The notes beneath the pieces were generated by a model. It had not been told where the DNA came from, made no database searches, and worked only from the letters and a program-made list of their open reading frames with translations. From positions 18,304,001-18,368,000 of the forward strand of contig OX387201.1 in assembly GCA_947561715.1 (NCBI GenBank): a stretch of 64,000 nucleotides of DNA. Reading direction: 5' to 3'. A program made the position numbers and the translations under genes. Shown here in pieces: positions 1 to 12,953 of the stretch. Within the stretch, counting starts at the first letter, position 1. Each line of letters opens with the position of its first letter. Source of the DNA: Ascidia mentula. Lineage: Eukaryota; Chordata; Ascidiacea; Phlebobranchia; Ascidiidae.

Positions 1-2217
1 AACTGCCTGCGCAAAGACGCAATCTACACCAATAGGAGTAATGTGTAGAACCAATCACCACCTTTACCAGACCAAATTTTAAGACCCGCTCCGACCTCCA
101 CTCAAAGCCATCTCTAATTCTACCGGGTTTCACTTAAACGAACTTAACGACCACAAATGCGCACAAGTATATATAACTACTGAATGCTGACATAACATAC
201 CTATAATGCCAACTACAATTTTATCTTTCAGTTTTATTAACATCCAATACCCGCATCTATCCATCTCACTCTGTCATTACCTACAGGGCAAAGCAAAGCA
301 GCAAGATCACAGAAATCACCTGTTCGTACCGAAATGTATGTTTACTCCACTCCCTTCAGTACAACCAACTATACGTGACACGGACGTTGCTTCGTGAAAT
401 AGTCTGGCCAACTTCCTCGAAATCAACCGTCTGGCACCAATATTCGGAGAATTACACTCTAATGTACAATGTTAGATACATACCAACCTAACCGAAATTT
501 CCATTTCTAAATACAAGGGAAAATCTATCGTTTTATTGTTCACTATCCCATGTTAAAAACGTTTATAAAAAAGCGGAGATGTCCCACTGACGACTTGGAT
601 TGGTTTGGGATTAAAGCGTTTAAATTCTTTCAAAAAGTGATAACTGGGACTGGCCTAGATTTATACTTAATCAGCCAAGCAAGATGTTTTTTTGAATATA
701 TAAATTGCGGCATCCTCAGTATTTTAAAAACAACAACAAGAGTAATCGTAGTGATTAGCATCCATGGCACACATCAATACTAACATGTACACATTTTACC
801 TCCAGACCGCAATCCTGTACCAAACCAAATAAAAACACACAAGCAAGCACACAAGCACAGCAGCAGTTGAACGGTAGCAACGAAACACGTTGTTGCGTCA
901 GCGGTTTGCTCGCGGGTGCAAAGATAACATTTGCAGGCACCACACCAGTGGCTGGATGGATTAGAACGGTTTAAAAGATTAAAATGTAAATAGAAAATGT
1001 AAATAAAAAATGTAAATAAAAAATAAAAACAATAGGAAAACGTTGTGTTTATCGTATCCTGGGCAACACCATGCGTTGAACGTTAATTGTTGCATTGGTT
1101 ATGGCCTGCCATTTCAACTCGCATATGTCAAGTGTTCTGCAGCAAGGTTGTTCGACAAACGTTACGAAATAGCATTTATCCAGGCTAGGCTTTGTGCTTA
1201 GCACCGTGTTGTGCTTGCTGACGTAATGCCCCAAAAGAGCAGCTTTATCATCCCATGATGACACGGATATCAACAAATTATCACGGCCATTTTATATAAA
1301 TATATCTACTACTCCTTAACTCAAACCAAACTGCAGGACGAACACATAAACTCGTATTTTGGAGCGCAACCAAATGAACAGTTGTGGCACATTTGCACAT
1401 CTCAAACAATATCCATTTAGTACTTAAAACAAACGTTACCAATGACAATATCGATTTACGACCCTTTTTGGAGCAGTTTACTGTCCGTCATGGTCGTTTT
1501 ATCATTAATTTGAGGAGTCGTCCTAAAAGTTTTTTCAGCCAAGCAAGTCTGGCAACGGTTATACCCACGTGTAAGCCCAACCCTTGCTCATTATCTCTCA
1601 CGCGCCCAAATAAACTTAAATCCCTTCCCACCAGAGATACCACTTTCCCATGAGACCGAGGTAACCCCTTCAAATGCACTTTACCATACTTTGCAAAATG
1701 ACAACGGTCAAGCACCAGCAACTCCGCCTGTTGCGTAGTTAGCCCACCTTGTCACAAAAGACGAATCTTAAACCTCCAGATATTATCGAGTGGTATATTT
1801 ACTGCATGCTATACCCCGAAACAATGTTATTGTTTCCATGAAGTTATCGTGTCATTTCCCTGTAATAACATCCGCACATTTGTGATATATTATAACGCAC
1901 CAACAACGTTTCCGTTTATTGTTGCCGCCATGTATGCATTGCATTAATTACCATCACATGTGCAATGACTAAAGGTTATCGCCACGCCCCAAAACATTAC
2001 AATAACTAAAAACCTAAATAAAAATGTGCTCAAATAAATCTGCATAATATTGATTACAATCAACGTATTATATTCTTTCTGTTATATTCGCCGTGAATAT
2101 TTCGCTTTTAAAACCACTCCTTTTCCGACTATAAAAAATATTGTTTCTACTTGTGATTATTAAGTTTAGAGGATCTTCTATAGTTTAAAACATTATTACG
2201 TCATGCCGGACAGTTTT
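1..2217. other. Left flank of the array, no recognised gene
   Basis: This stretch shares no visible sequence with the repeated units to its right, so the array appears to begin at gene 1. Two minus-strand open stretches (1049-1276, 75 codons, and 1488-1721, 77 codons) and a plus-strand one (1384-1653) are present. None shows a domain I recognise or convincing splice sites, and the last two overlap in opposite directions. I regard them as chance or as unidentifiable fragments. Confidence 0.5.
981..1030 (+). repeat. A-rich short tandem repeat
   Basis: About four imperfect copies of AAAATGTAAATA in a row, ending in an A-rich run. Such tracts often form the 3' tail of a SINE or LINE, but no recognisable element body lies upstream. 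It may equally be a plain microsatellite. Confidence 0.5.
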
Positions 2218-5200
2218 TCAATCTTGTGTTTGCAGTTTAGTCCCAGTTTTCTTTCCAGTGAGAACACTTGCGACTCCGTATTCGTCATTTCCACCATCTT
2301 CCTCGTTTTCCACCTCTTTTATCGGAACAAAATTGTTGTATCCATACTTTTTCATGAGTAGATAAACAACGACAACTACAGCAGCCAGGAAACATTGCAC
2401 GGTGCCATAGAACAGAGAATAAACAATTATTGAAACCACAACATTGGGTGGAGAATTTCTGAAAAATAGCGTGAAAGATCGGTCAGTGTGAAGATTTCTG
2501 AGCATGTTTTCCTCTCTGTAACCTATTTAATACATGACCCGATAATCTTAAAGGTCCCGAAAGTTGTGAAACTTAGTTATTTAAAAAAGCAACTTCCAAG
2601 GTGTACTCCAATCGTAAAAGTTAGTTTAACTTCGAATTTACTAAATTCCTTTATTTCGTTGTAAAACCAAGTCAATAATTCACTCACTTGTATGATAGAA
2701 AAATTACATTGAAGGCAACAGGAGCGTTTTGGAACATGATTTCTATGCCGATAGTACGTCGTTCCGGTTGAGAGAACCCGAGAAATGGTATTCGCGTAGC
2801 GGCGTAACCGATTGCGAACGCACAGAACAAGAACAAGAATGCGGACTGTGGAAAGGAACCTGATGTTAAATAGTAAAATACATGACAGTGCCATTGTTTT
2901 ACAATCTGCATGTTAGTGGTGTTTGACTTAACGGAGCGGCTTTCGGTTAATGTCTTACCCCGGCAAGTTTGGCGTCTGTTTGATTCAACATTCCTTCGAT
3001 AATTATCAAGAACAACAACCCCGCCATCATTATGGAACCAGTTATTGAAAACACCTAAAGATCAAAGGATGCTTTTTACATTTTCACATTTTTTTTGTAA
3101 ACATTGCCTCCGTTTCGATTAATCTCATGTGTGCCGCTGGTGACCATCTATGTCTGCCTGGCTAACCAGAGAAAAACGGTTTTTCTATTGGGCAACAATG
3201 CAGTCACTCTTTTTTATGATTTAAAAATGTATACCGCTTGTCAAACATTATTAAGCACAAAATAATTCATGGTGCAAATAGTTCATAAAACAGCATTGCA
3301 AGAAGATTTCCGAAAGTCGTGTCTGGTGGCAAAGATCCACCAATGGATTAAATTCTTAGGGCCAGGTGAGAGTTTGGTTATACAAACCACTTCCATTGCT
3401 ACCAACCTTTGTTAGTATTCGTGCTTTGGATGGGAGAAAGTGCTGGACAGCAATTCCTATTAAAATGGGGACAACCATTCCAGCCAAACCGATTCCTAAA
3501 AGTAAGGTTAAAATTTTCTAAGAACGCCACTGGATTTGATTTGTTCTGGCGTAGGAGTTTCACTCTGTTTTCACAAATCATTTTGACATAAATTCAAGTT
3601 TTCTCAGAAACTTGGATTTTATCAAAATCACGGTGCGATTCTGAAACTCACACCGTGACTGTGAAAGTTTAGAAAAATACAACACATTGTAAGGGATCGT
3701 CGCAATTTAGTCATCATTGCAGGCATGGCAAAGTGATTCAATGTGTGGATGGAACGGTCTCAGGTCTTAAGAGAAATCATTTTGTAAATTTTGTATCCTC
3801 CAATTGTATCCAAGTACCTTGCGACAATTGTTTATGACTTTGTTTCGAGTCAGTTTTCGAATGCACTCAGGTTGCATGCTATATATAGGATATTTTTTCC
3901 AGAAATTTTACCTAGCCACTTGTAGGGCACACGGAGGGTTTCATCCAGTTGCAAAATCGCACTGAATGCGTAAAGCCACATCGGCATAAATCCGAGCGCC
4001 AGAAGAGTGGAGACGGTAGTCATCACTATGCTGAAATATAGCTTTCAAATTAATAGGCACATACGAATAGTTCCATAAGGACTTTAGTTCTTCATTAGCT
4101 TATCAGATAGGATATACGGTGAGCTACTTGAGTGGAAGCAGACAAATAGCTTTCGCGGTGATTCTATATAGCGTTATTTTGTGGACGTTTTTCCAACAGG
4201 ACAGTATCGTGTATTTGCTAGGTGGTTATTGATTTGCGGTTAGCTTATATACCTGAGGTCCATATTTCCGTCCAACCAATAAGTAGCGATATTGCTGTAT
4301 GTTCCACCTGGTGAAGCCGACTGGATTATCATCCCAAGAGCTGTCGTTAAATTGAACCTCATCACTTGGCTAATGCAAAACCCTAACACTGTAAATACAA
4401 TTGATCGGCATTTATGCACATTATTGGTTAACCACATGATACCAACAATGTGCCCAACTAATTTTCAATCTTAAAATAAACATAACCGTGTTTAGAAAAA
4501 GTTTTGACAAAAAAGACGAATTTGTACCCTCCAAGGCGGACATAAGCAAACTGCGGTCTCAGGGCTAAACCTGGCCTGCCAGGGGTTGACATAAACTTGT
4601 GTCACTTTGTGTCACGAAATTTATTCATCCAACAGTTTTGATGTAGTCGTTGTGCAGATTTTTTAAAATAATCGATTATTCCTTAATTATCTCACGGGGG
4701 AGTAGAAGAAGTTGCAGCGAAATTCCAGTGAAAAATTTCTTTGGAGTTTTGATAAAATTAAGGATTCTGGTGGTGCTTGTCGAACAGCCCAACCCGAACA
4801 TGACGGTAACAGTGGCTGAGCTGAAAAACATGTAAACTCAAACATATTGGTATGTGTGTTGCATAAAACTAGCAAATAAAACTAAAAAAAGGAACTTTCG
4901 ACTGCAAGAGATGCCAGGTTATTTAACTATGTCAATGCACGTTGCAGAGTCCAAAAGTTTGTTGCCCATGGTTGGAAATCACGAAAAAAATTGGTTTCCC
5001 CGAAAAAGTTTTCTTCATTATTCCAGACTTTACAAACTGTGGCCACAGAAAGCCAAGAGTTCAAACGTGTCTGCTATCGAATACATTAAAATATTAGAAC
5101 CTTCTCAAATACTGCAACAAACAAAATAGACAGGCATCAAAAAGCTGCATCAAAAGGCCCCATTTAACACTGCTGCTTATACGATTATGGACAACTTTTA

Positions 5201-6161
5201 AACCGCCTTAATGGCCATTATGGCGAAAGAAATGGCAACCCAACTATCCGCGATGTATCTATCAACAGTTTACATTTTCAAGTTTACCAACCCCAGCATA
5301 AGGTGATTGATGTTTTATGCAAATTAAGAAGTTTGTTGCTTTGCGGGCACTTGAAATGCTTTTTCTGTGTCGCATTGTTACATCTAAAAAGACACCAATA
5401 CATATAAACGTACAAGGAAAGTTTTTGTGTGACATCCAATATCCATTGTCCGCCTTCTGTCGCCGAATTGTTCGCAGAAGATTCAAAACCTAAACACGTG
5501 AAGGCAGCTTGAATACACATTTGGACTTTTTGGGTGAATTGAATATATATTTTACAATCACAAAACAAATTATCCACGTCACCTTTTCTTCTAGTTTTTA
5601 GGTGGTTATAAGTAGTGATGTTTCTGTTCCAAATCATACGGCCCGGCTGAATCCGGATAAAAATCGGTCAAATCCAGCCGGATAATTTAAGTTCGCCAAT
5701 GTGCTAACCGCAATTTAAGCGTGCGTTACACTAGTGTGACAGAAATGTGTAATACGTGGACGTGTATGCTCCCCCAACATATATATCAACTAAATGAAGC
5801 ACATTTTCATGACAAAACTGATGGATTGATGTTGCTTTATTAGGTCACAAATGAGGATGACCTTGTTTATCTAGTAAGAAAAGGAGAATCGGTGTCGTCT
5901 TTCGCAGCAGGGTCCCGAAAACCAGTGAAATTTGTGTGTGTTTTTGTGTCGTAAATTTCAAAGCAATTATCCGGCCGCGTCCCTTTACCCAGATCCGGCA
6001 TGGCACATCACTAGTTACAAGTGCCCAGAATTTCCAATAATATGTACATTATGTATGGAAACTTCCACAAATATACTTATTCAAAGTTTTATCACTATAT
6101 AAAGAAAACGTGTAGACATACCTGAAACCGCAAAGGAGGAGTTTGTTGCAGACATTTTCAT
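2218..6161 (-). CDS. Gene 1: SLC10-family sodium/bile-acid-type cotransporter, intact
   Basis: Predicted sodium-coupled importer of amphipathic organic anions in the plasma membrane. Nine coding exons, E1 to E9: 6122-6161, 5414-5489, 4696-4820, 4253-4388, 3912-4030, 3407-3495, 2959-3054, 2688-2845, 2218-2458. All have GT/AG ends and consistent phases, giving 359 aa (human NTCP has 349). The start is the ATG opening MKMSATNSS, just downstream of an in-frame stop. The N-terminus has two glycosylation sequons (NSS, NNS). Residues matching the NTCP sodium sites are Q75, S112-N113 after SPGGTY, S126 and T130 (SIVMTT), E262 and Q266 (EIMFQ). The Ser126 codon is split by intron 4. E7 and E9 are the most divergent of subtype A, which fits its place at the array edge. 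Family call is firm; substrate unknown. Confidence 0.88.
5613..6013. mobile_element. hAT-type MITE in intron 1 of gene 1
   Basis: A 401-bp element with 9-bp terminal inverted repeats (TAGTGATGT ... ACATCACTA). It is bounded by an 8-bp target duplication, GTTATAAG / GTTACAAG, with one mismatch. Repeated CCGGAT and inverted CCGGATAATT motifs lie inside both ends. An 8-bp duplication with ends beginning TAGTG is typical of the hAT superfamily. It has no transposase. The same site is occupied in genes 1-6, so insertion preceded duplication. Confidence 0.75.
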
Positions 6162-6238
6162 TCAAATAGCCTGGAAACGTTTATTTTCCGGGTTGAAATC
6201 TGTCAGCTAAATTTTTTTGAATTTAAATAAGACACTGG

Positions 6239-6294
6239 CTTTGCTTCGTAAAACGAAATCTATTAATCTGTATATTTCGCTTTGAAAAACAAAG
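6239..6294. repeat. Imperfect palindrome upstream of gene 1 exon 1
   Basis: Two arms of about 21 bp, CTTTGCTTCGTAAAACGAAA and a near complement, are separated by about 14 bp. It lies roughly 80 bp upstream of the gene 1 start codon. It recurs at the same place in genes 2, 3 and 4 and is degraded in genes 5 and 6. It may be promoter architecture, a 5'-UTR hairpin or a remnant of a tiny transposon. Confidence 0.5.
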
Positions 6295-6299
6295 TCAGT

Positions 6300-8562
6300 A
6301 TCTGATTCAAATAGAGTCGTCACGGCGATTGCAAACGAGTGGAAAATGTATCTCAAAATCGGTTGGTCAGTACCAATACATTATGCAAAACATGCATTTT
6401 TTATCCTAAATGCTTAGCAGAACTGGCATAGTAAAATTGTTGGTAGATTATAACTTAACTCAGCTGACAAACGCCCGGTCCCTACTTCATGGCCTAACAC
6501 GGCATGGCTTCGTCAATAACCAAAGTAACAAGGTTTGGCATACATCGCGTCTATTACATTCAGTAATGTTCGGCTTTTGCTGTGTAGCTACTATAAAACT
6601 GGGAAGAATTACATAATCTGGGATGCTGGTATCATTTTAAACTGTGTTTATCATCAGTGCTTTTACCAACTGACTGAGAAGAGCATCGACCTCGGCTATG
6701 TCTACCAAGGGGCAAATACAAACAAAACAAAACCACAACAGGAAAATAGCGTTTCCGTGGGGGTGCAAAGCAGTGATGATGAACACAGATGAGTTTGAAA
6801 CGTCTGCATGGCATGTCCAGCATCCCATATAATACTGAGTAACAATCTTAACGCTTTTTCGCGCCTTACCAAAACATGTTATTACCATTTACCATAAACC
6901 AAACATTAGGGTTTGGCAAAGATTAACACAGAAGTTAAAATATCAATGTTGTACGCAAAGGGCTTAAGCATATGCCCCAAAATTGTTTGAAATTTTAGTA
7001 GAACAATGTAATAGCTGACTATGCTGCGTGTAAAGTTAATGCCATGTGCTGTGCGGGATCGAGAAAATGCGACGGGTTTCGTATTTACCGCGTCCTATTT
7101 TTTGTCCTAAAATGACGATCCATTAAACCGACAAATTTCTGTTGCGCTTTGGTGACGTTTCACAAGTTAAACAATCGCCATTAAACCACATCTTTCACAT
7201 TTAAATCTGTTAAACGTCAACATAACTATTCCGAATTCTATATACAGAGGAGTTAATAAATGAAAGGAAATTTGTTAACAATAATTCTGCGATTAGCAAA
7301 CATAAATAATTTAACCGAACAGTTTATACGCTTCTAAAAATTTTAACGGTACTTCCGGTTTCAGAAAAGCCACTCATTAAATTGGTAGCGGATGTTGGTT
7401 TGGCAGATAACCGTTGATGGCAATTAGTTTGGTAAGCCTAATTGTTAAGCTTGCGGCCTGCCATCTTTCGATGATGCAGTAATAAAATAGGAACTGAATA
7501 ACACCAAGTTTGGCTAATTTTACTCACCAACTCCGGTATTATAATCTAACTTATAATATTTCGGTTTCATGCCCTCACAATTTGGGGGATTTTGTCTTCT
7601 CATGTTCCTAAATATCCTGGCATAAGTAGATCGATTGCGATATACAGAAATTGATTGATTTTTTTGAAATTTTATTTTTTCCCCGTCGTAATGACAAGTA
7701 TAGTTACGCCGTAAACGAGTATAATGAACTGACGAGAACCGAACAACTTTGAACCGTAGGAGGGTGTCGAGAAGCTGTCCGGAAAAGGTTGAGTTACTGC
7801 TACAAGTTCGTAACAACCACGAAACAAAAAGAGCAAAACCAAAACGCGTTATTTACAAAGTTCTGGGTGTACGAAATTGTATACATGGGTTATGTACCTG
7901 AAACCCAAGCAAACAAAGCGGTTTACAAATATTTAAGGGAATTACATGGAAGCGCACGATTTGCTGATAAGTGGTCAATATAATATGACGTAAAACACAC
8001 ATGTACCGACAGCAAATGCAATACGTTACACGGTATATAGGATCCAGAAACCGATTTATGCAAAATTTACACATTACATGGGCATTTGTTTTCAGGTTTG
8101 TTGTTTTGAACACAAAATCAAAGCATTGGAAGACATCGTTGGTAACAAAAATTCATATCTTACTCAAAGAAACAATTCACATTACAACTAGCAAGTTTTA
8201 AAAATTCCAACCAGGTTAGGGCACGCACTCACCCACGAAAGGGAAAGTTTTTGGATTCACCCTTGCAACTACCAAACTTTAAATATGAGATTGGCAACAA
8301 ACACACGAAAATAAAATATCCCGCTGTAATATTAGGTTTTCAAGGGATTGTTTGGTTTGATATGATGAATATTTACGAACAATATAAGGCAAGCATTCAG
8401 ATGGCACATATGATTCGCTAAGCAAATGAAAAAAAGTTTTTTTTTTATGTTTTCAGCTCACGCAGCAGCTGCGAATGCGAAAGAGTTTTTGCATCGAAGA
8501 AGTGTTTTAAAACAAACATTACCAAAGTAAATCCACGTGTAAATTATTCACACTTATTGAGT
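6300..8562. other. Spacer between genes 1 and 2
   Basis: Unit spacer that recurs, with differences, after genes 3 and 5, and more altered after genes 2, 4 and 6. The first part (to about 7.5 kb) shows nothing coding. From about 7.85 to 8.33 kb it holds the decayed plus-strand coding-like fragment described separately. Confidence 0.5.
7850..8330 (+). pseudogene. Decayed coding-like fragment, family unknown (copy 1)
   Basis: The plus strand reads as a protein-like stretch containing GYVPETQANKAVYKYLRELH and ending near KWS. The frame is then interrupted, and further coding-like pieces follow. The best-preserved copy is at 21.6-22.1 kb. I cannot assign it to a family. It could be the remnant of a neighbouring host gene or of an old element. 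Confidence 0.3.
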
Positions 8563-11500
8563 TTACACCTTTGTTCCATTTTTCTTCCCTGCAGTTAGAG
8601 CACTTGTGACGTCACCTCCCTCATGTCGATCATCAGCCTTGCTCTCATCATTTTGCACAGGAACAAAGTAATTGAATCCAAACTTCTTCATGAGAAGATA
8701 AACCGTGACAACTACAACTGACACGACCAATTGCATGGAACCGTAGAAAAAGGAATATGCAACAATAGATGGCACAACACTTGGAGTATCTCTGCAAAGA
8801 GATCGTTGACAAACAGTTATAACTAGAAGAAAACCTGCTCTGGATTCGTGGCCAGGGTATCCTGGTTTCAAATCCAGGTGAGTCAAATAAATAAATATAA
8901 ATAAATGAAAGCCGACAATGGGTTTAACGTAGAATGCAAGTGGTCGTGCCGAGATGACAAGTGCTCTCAAACAAGTTTCTTCATTCTTCACACTGATATC
9001 GCATTTTAAAAGGACATATACAGAGGCAAGTAGAAAAAAGTTACCGGGAACGTTTCAAATTACACGACAAATAAACCCGATGCGTTCTTATATACTAAGG
9101 TGAGATTTACTAAATAAGAATCAATTTTCAAAGATTAAAGAACTTGTTTACCAAAACGCCATGTCGGCAATAATTATTCACCGAAACAAAAAATATTTCA
9201 CCGATTTACTTTCATTCCTGTTTGTAGGTGACATTCATATATCTTTGTTGCTGTCTGCGTATTTGCAAACGAAATGCTTTTATTCAGTACAAAAATCAAA
9301 CAAATGATTGTAAACGTCAACAGTAATTAATTTGCTTTAGTGCTATCCAAACCAAGTCAATGTATTACTTACTTGTATGAGAGAAAAATTACGTTCAAAG
9401 CAACCGGGGCGCTTTGGAACATGATTTCTATGCCGACAGTGCGTCGTTCCGGTTGAGAGAACCCGAGAAATGGTAATCGCGTAACGGCGTAACCGATTGC
9501 GAATGCACAGAACAAAAAAAAGAATGCGGACTGTGGATGGACGAGATGGTTTCAATTGTTTAAACATTTGTGGCCAACAGTAAAGTTTTCGGTTAATGAC
9601 TTACCCCGGCAAGTTTGGCGTCTGTTTGGTTGAACAGTCCCCCGATCACCGATAAAATCATTATAACCACCACCACACTGGAACCGATTATCGAAAGCAC
9701 CTGAAATAAAATCACAATTACAGAAATGCACATGGCCGGCAAACAGCGTCGCCGAGTTTAACTAAGAGTTTTTACTGAGCGTAGCTTGGTAATATCTGAT
9801 GGTATGGCCGGATAAACCAGAATCAGTCACTATTACCGTGTGGTTTTCAATTATTATCGGTTTTAAGAACTTCAATGTATCCGCAAGCACCATTACACAA
9901 TGCAGTAAGTTAAAGGCGACGAACAATAGTAACAAAACTAAGTAAATCATAAACCTGCCTTGCTGGGAGTGCTATACGACTATAGGTAAATTGTCGCGTT
10001 TAAAACGGCATATATACTTTGGTTGGTTGTGTAATTTAAACAAATAATATCGGCATACCCACATTAGCAATAAGTTGTGTAAAATTTTACTACATGAAAT
10101 CTACCTAACAAGCAGCGAAACATGTATTCTAAAACCAAAAGCGTGGACACAAAGTTGTTCTAGTAACATTTAAAATTCATACCCACCTTAGTTATGAAAC
10201 GTGATTTTGATGGTACGAAGTGCTGGACAGCAATTCCTATTAGAATGGGGATAATCATTCCCGCCAAACCGATTCCTGTACGCAAAGAGAGCAGAATTGT
10301 GTTCCCGTATTGTGAGTTCGTTATGTTGTAAGAGTAACGCATGTAGACGTGAGACAGAATAAAATCCGGTGCTGTTTGTAAGTTAGCTCCCGAAATATAT
10401 AGAACTTTTATTTAGCCACCTGCAATTGTATCCAAGTAACTTGCGACAATTCTTTATGACTTTGTTTCGAGTCAGTTTTTGACTGCACTCAGGTTGCATG
10501 CTATATATAGGATATTTTTTCCAGAACTTTTACCTATCGCTTTGTAGGGCACACGCAAGGTTTCATCCAATTGCAAAATCGCACTGAATGCGTAAAGCCA
10601 CATCGGCATAAATCCGAGCGCCAGAAGAGTGGAGACGGTAGTCATCACTATGCTGAAATACAATGTTCATATTATTTAACGCATACGTGTCAGCGGTTGA
10701 GGTCAAGCATATCTTTAGGGCGGATAATGCAGTTAGCTTATATACCTGAGGTCCATATCTCCGTCCAACCAATAAGTAGCAATATTGCTGTATGTTCCAC
10801 CTGGTGATACCGACTGGATTATCATCCCAAGAGCTGTCGGTAAATTGAACCTCATCACTTGGCTAATGCCAAACCCCAACACTGGAAATACAATTGATCG
10901 GCATTTATGCACATTATTGGTTAACCACATGATACCAACAATATGCCCAACTAATTTTCGATCTTAACATAAACATAACCGTCGTTTCTCGCAAATTTTT
11001 TCTAAAAAGACAAATTTATAACCTCCACAAGCAAACAGCGGTCACAGGGCTAAACGTGGTGTGCCAGGGGTTGGCATAAACTTGTGTCACTTTTTGTCAC
11101 GAAATTTATTCATCCAACAGTTTTGATGTGATCGTTGAGCCGAATTTTTTTAAATAGTCGATTGTTCCTTAATTATCTCACGGGGTAAGAGGAGAAGTTG
11201 CAGCGAAATTCCAGTGAAAAATTTCTTTGGACTTTTGATAAAATTAACGATTCTTGTGGTACTTGTCGAACATCCCAACCCGAACATCACAACAACAGCG
11301 GCTGTGCTGAAAAAAGATGTAAACTCTTACATTTTGGAATGTGCGTTGCATAAAACTAGCACAAAAAAACGAAAAAAACAGAATTTTCGACTGCGAGAGA
11401 TTCCAGGTTATTTAACTATGTCAATGCATGTTGCAGAGTCCAAAAGTTTGTTGCCCATGGTTGGAAATCACGCAATAAACTTTTGCCCCCAAAAAGTTGT

Positions 11501-12953
11501 TTTCATTCTTCCAGACGTCACAAACTGTGGCCACAGAAAGCCAAGAGCTCAAACGTGTCTGCTATCAACTACAGCAAAATATTAGGACGTTCTCCAGTAC
11601 TGCAACGAACCATGGCTTAACGAAATGGACAGGCAGCAAAAAGCTGCATAAAAAAGGCCCCATTTAACACTGCTGCTTATACGATTAAGAACAACTTTTA
11701 AACCGCCTTAATGGCCATTGTGGCGAAAGAAAAGGCAACCCAACTAGCCGCCATGTATCTATCAACAGTTTACATTTCTAGTTTACCAACAACAGCATAA
11801 GGTGATTGATGTTTCATGCAAATTAAGTAGTTTGTTGCTTTCCATACACCTAAAATGCTTTTTCTGTGTCGCATTGTTACATCTAAAAAGACACCAATAC
11901 ATATAAACGTACAAGGTGAGTTTTTGTGTGACGTCCAATATCCAATCTCCGCCTTCTGTCGCCGATTTGTTCATGGAAGAACCAAAACCTAAAAACGTGA
12001 AGGCAGCTTAAATACACATTTGGACTTTTTGGGTGAATTGGCAATGCATTTCACTATCACAAAAACGTCAATTTTTTTCCTATTTTTTAGGTGTAGTTAT
12101 GGTTATAAGTAGTGATGTTTCTGTTCCAAATCATACGGCCCGGACGAATCCTGATAGTAATCGGTCAAATCCAGCTGGATAATTTGGATTCGACAATTTG
12201 CTAACCGCAATTTAAGCGTGCGTTGCACCAGGGTGACACGTGTATGCTTTGTTATGGTTTGCTTACGGTGAGTTCAACAAATAAGAGTTTATCGTAAAAG
12301 TGTGTTAAAACAACTTATTTGTGATGTGGTTTAGCCTCAGTATGAAATATCTTCATTGCGGAAACCTTTCCAAACCCTGCACATACTGACCTTTTAAATA
12401 CCTTTTGAATACAGCGCATTTTCATGACGAAACTGATGCATTAAAGTTGCTCAATTAGGTCACAAATTAGAATGAACTTTTTATCCCATACGAAAAGGAG
12501 AATCGGTGTCGTTTTCCGCAGCAGGGTCCCGAAAACGAGTGAAATTTGTGTGTGTTTTCGTGTCGTAGATTTCTAAGCAATTATCCGGTAAATTTACGTG
12601 AATTATCCGACCGCGTCCCTGTACCCAGATACCGCACAGCACATCACCAGTTACAAGTGCCCAGAATTTTCCACGAATATGTACGTTGCGTATTGAAATT
12701 TCCATGAATATACATTTATAAAGAATTTTGTCGCTACGTTGTGGCGACTGAACTGCAGTGTTCGCCTGTGCATTGAAGCGTGCTCTTGCCCTTTTCTCGT
12801 GTCGCGGTTACCACCATATACTCGTGTTTTTTGTGTTGCTCGCTCTGTGACTCTGCACGACTCTCACAATAAAGCATCAACCGCTTTAATGTATTATAAA
12901 CAAGTAGACATACCTGAAACCGCAAAGGAGGAGTTTGGTACAGACATTTCCAT
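8563..12953 (-). CDS. Gene 2: SLC10-family cotransporter, intact
   Basis: Exons E1 to E9: 12914-12953, 11913-11988, 11182-11306, 10746-10881, 10534-10652, 10187-10275, 9605-9700, 9373-9530, 8563-8791. All have GT/AG ends and consistent phases, giving 355 aa. The start (MEMSVPNSS) is preceded directly by an in-frame TGA. The sodium-site residues described for gene 1 are all present: Q before LLLLP, SN after SPGGTY, SIVMTT, EIMFQ. The C-terminal tail is hydrophilic and acidic, ending NGTKV. An 8-T run on the minus strand in E8 encodes Phe codons and is in frame here, unlike gene 4. Everything upstream (5') of E7 is nearly identical to gene 4. Intron 1 holds the 540-bp form of the hAT MITE. Confidence 0.88.
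8831..8907 (+). repeat. tRNA-related SINE fragment in intron 8 of gene 2
   Basis: The sequence GGATTCGTGGCCAGGG is followed by a pol III B-box-like GGTTTCAAATCC and an AAAT-rich tail. No A box or full cloverleaf can be folded, so this is a SINE 3' piece and not a tRNA gene. It recurs in intron 8 of genes 3, 4, 5, 7 and 9 but not of gene 6. Confidence 0.5.
12110..12649. mobile_element. hAT-type MITE in intron 1 of gene 2
   Basis: A 540-bp version at the same target site: GTTATAAG before TAGTGATGT, GTTACAAG after the right end, which is ACATCACCA with one TIR mismatch. It carries about 140 bp of interior sequence absent from the copies in genes 1 and 3. A 74-codon minus-strand open stretch crosses its right edge and is not a gene. 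Confidence 0.75.

Noticed and set aside
1488-1721. Minus-strand open stretch of 77 codons in the left flank
   Set aside because: Overlapped by an opposite-strand open stretch of similar length, with no recognisable domain and no second copy to test constraint.
5284-5637. 117-codon minus-strand open stretch over gene 1 exon 2
   Set aside because: Only its middle, 5414-5489, is flanked by conserved splice sites in the right phase. The rest is intron read-through.
12481-12705. 74-codon minus-strand open stretch, repeated at 26149-26373
   Set aside because: It lies across the right end of the hAT MITE, and the same frame is interrupted in the copies at genes 1 and 5. It survives only because the two copies are a recent duplication.
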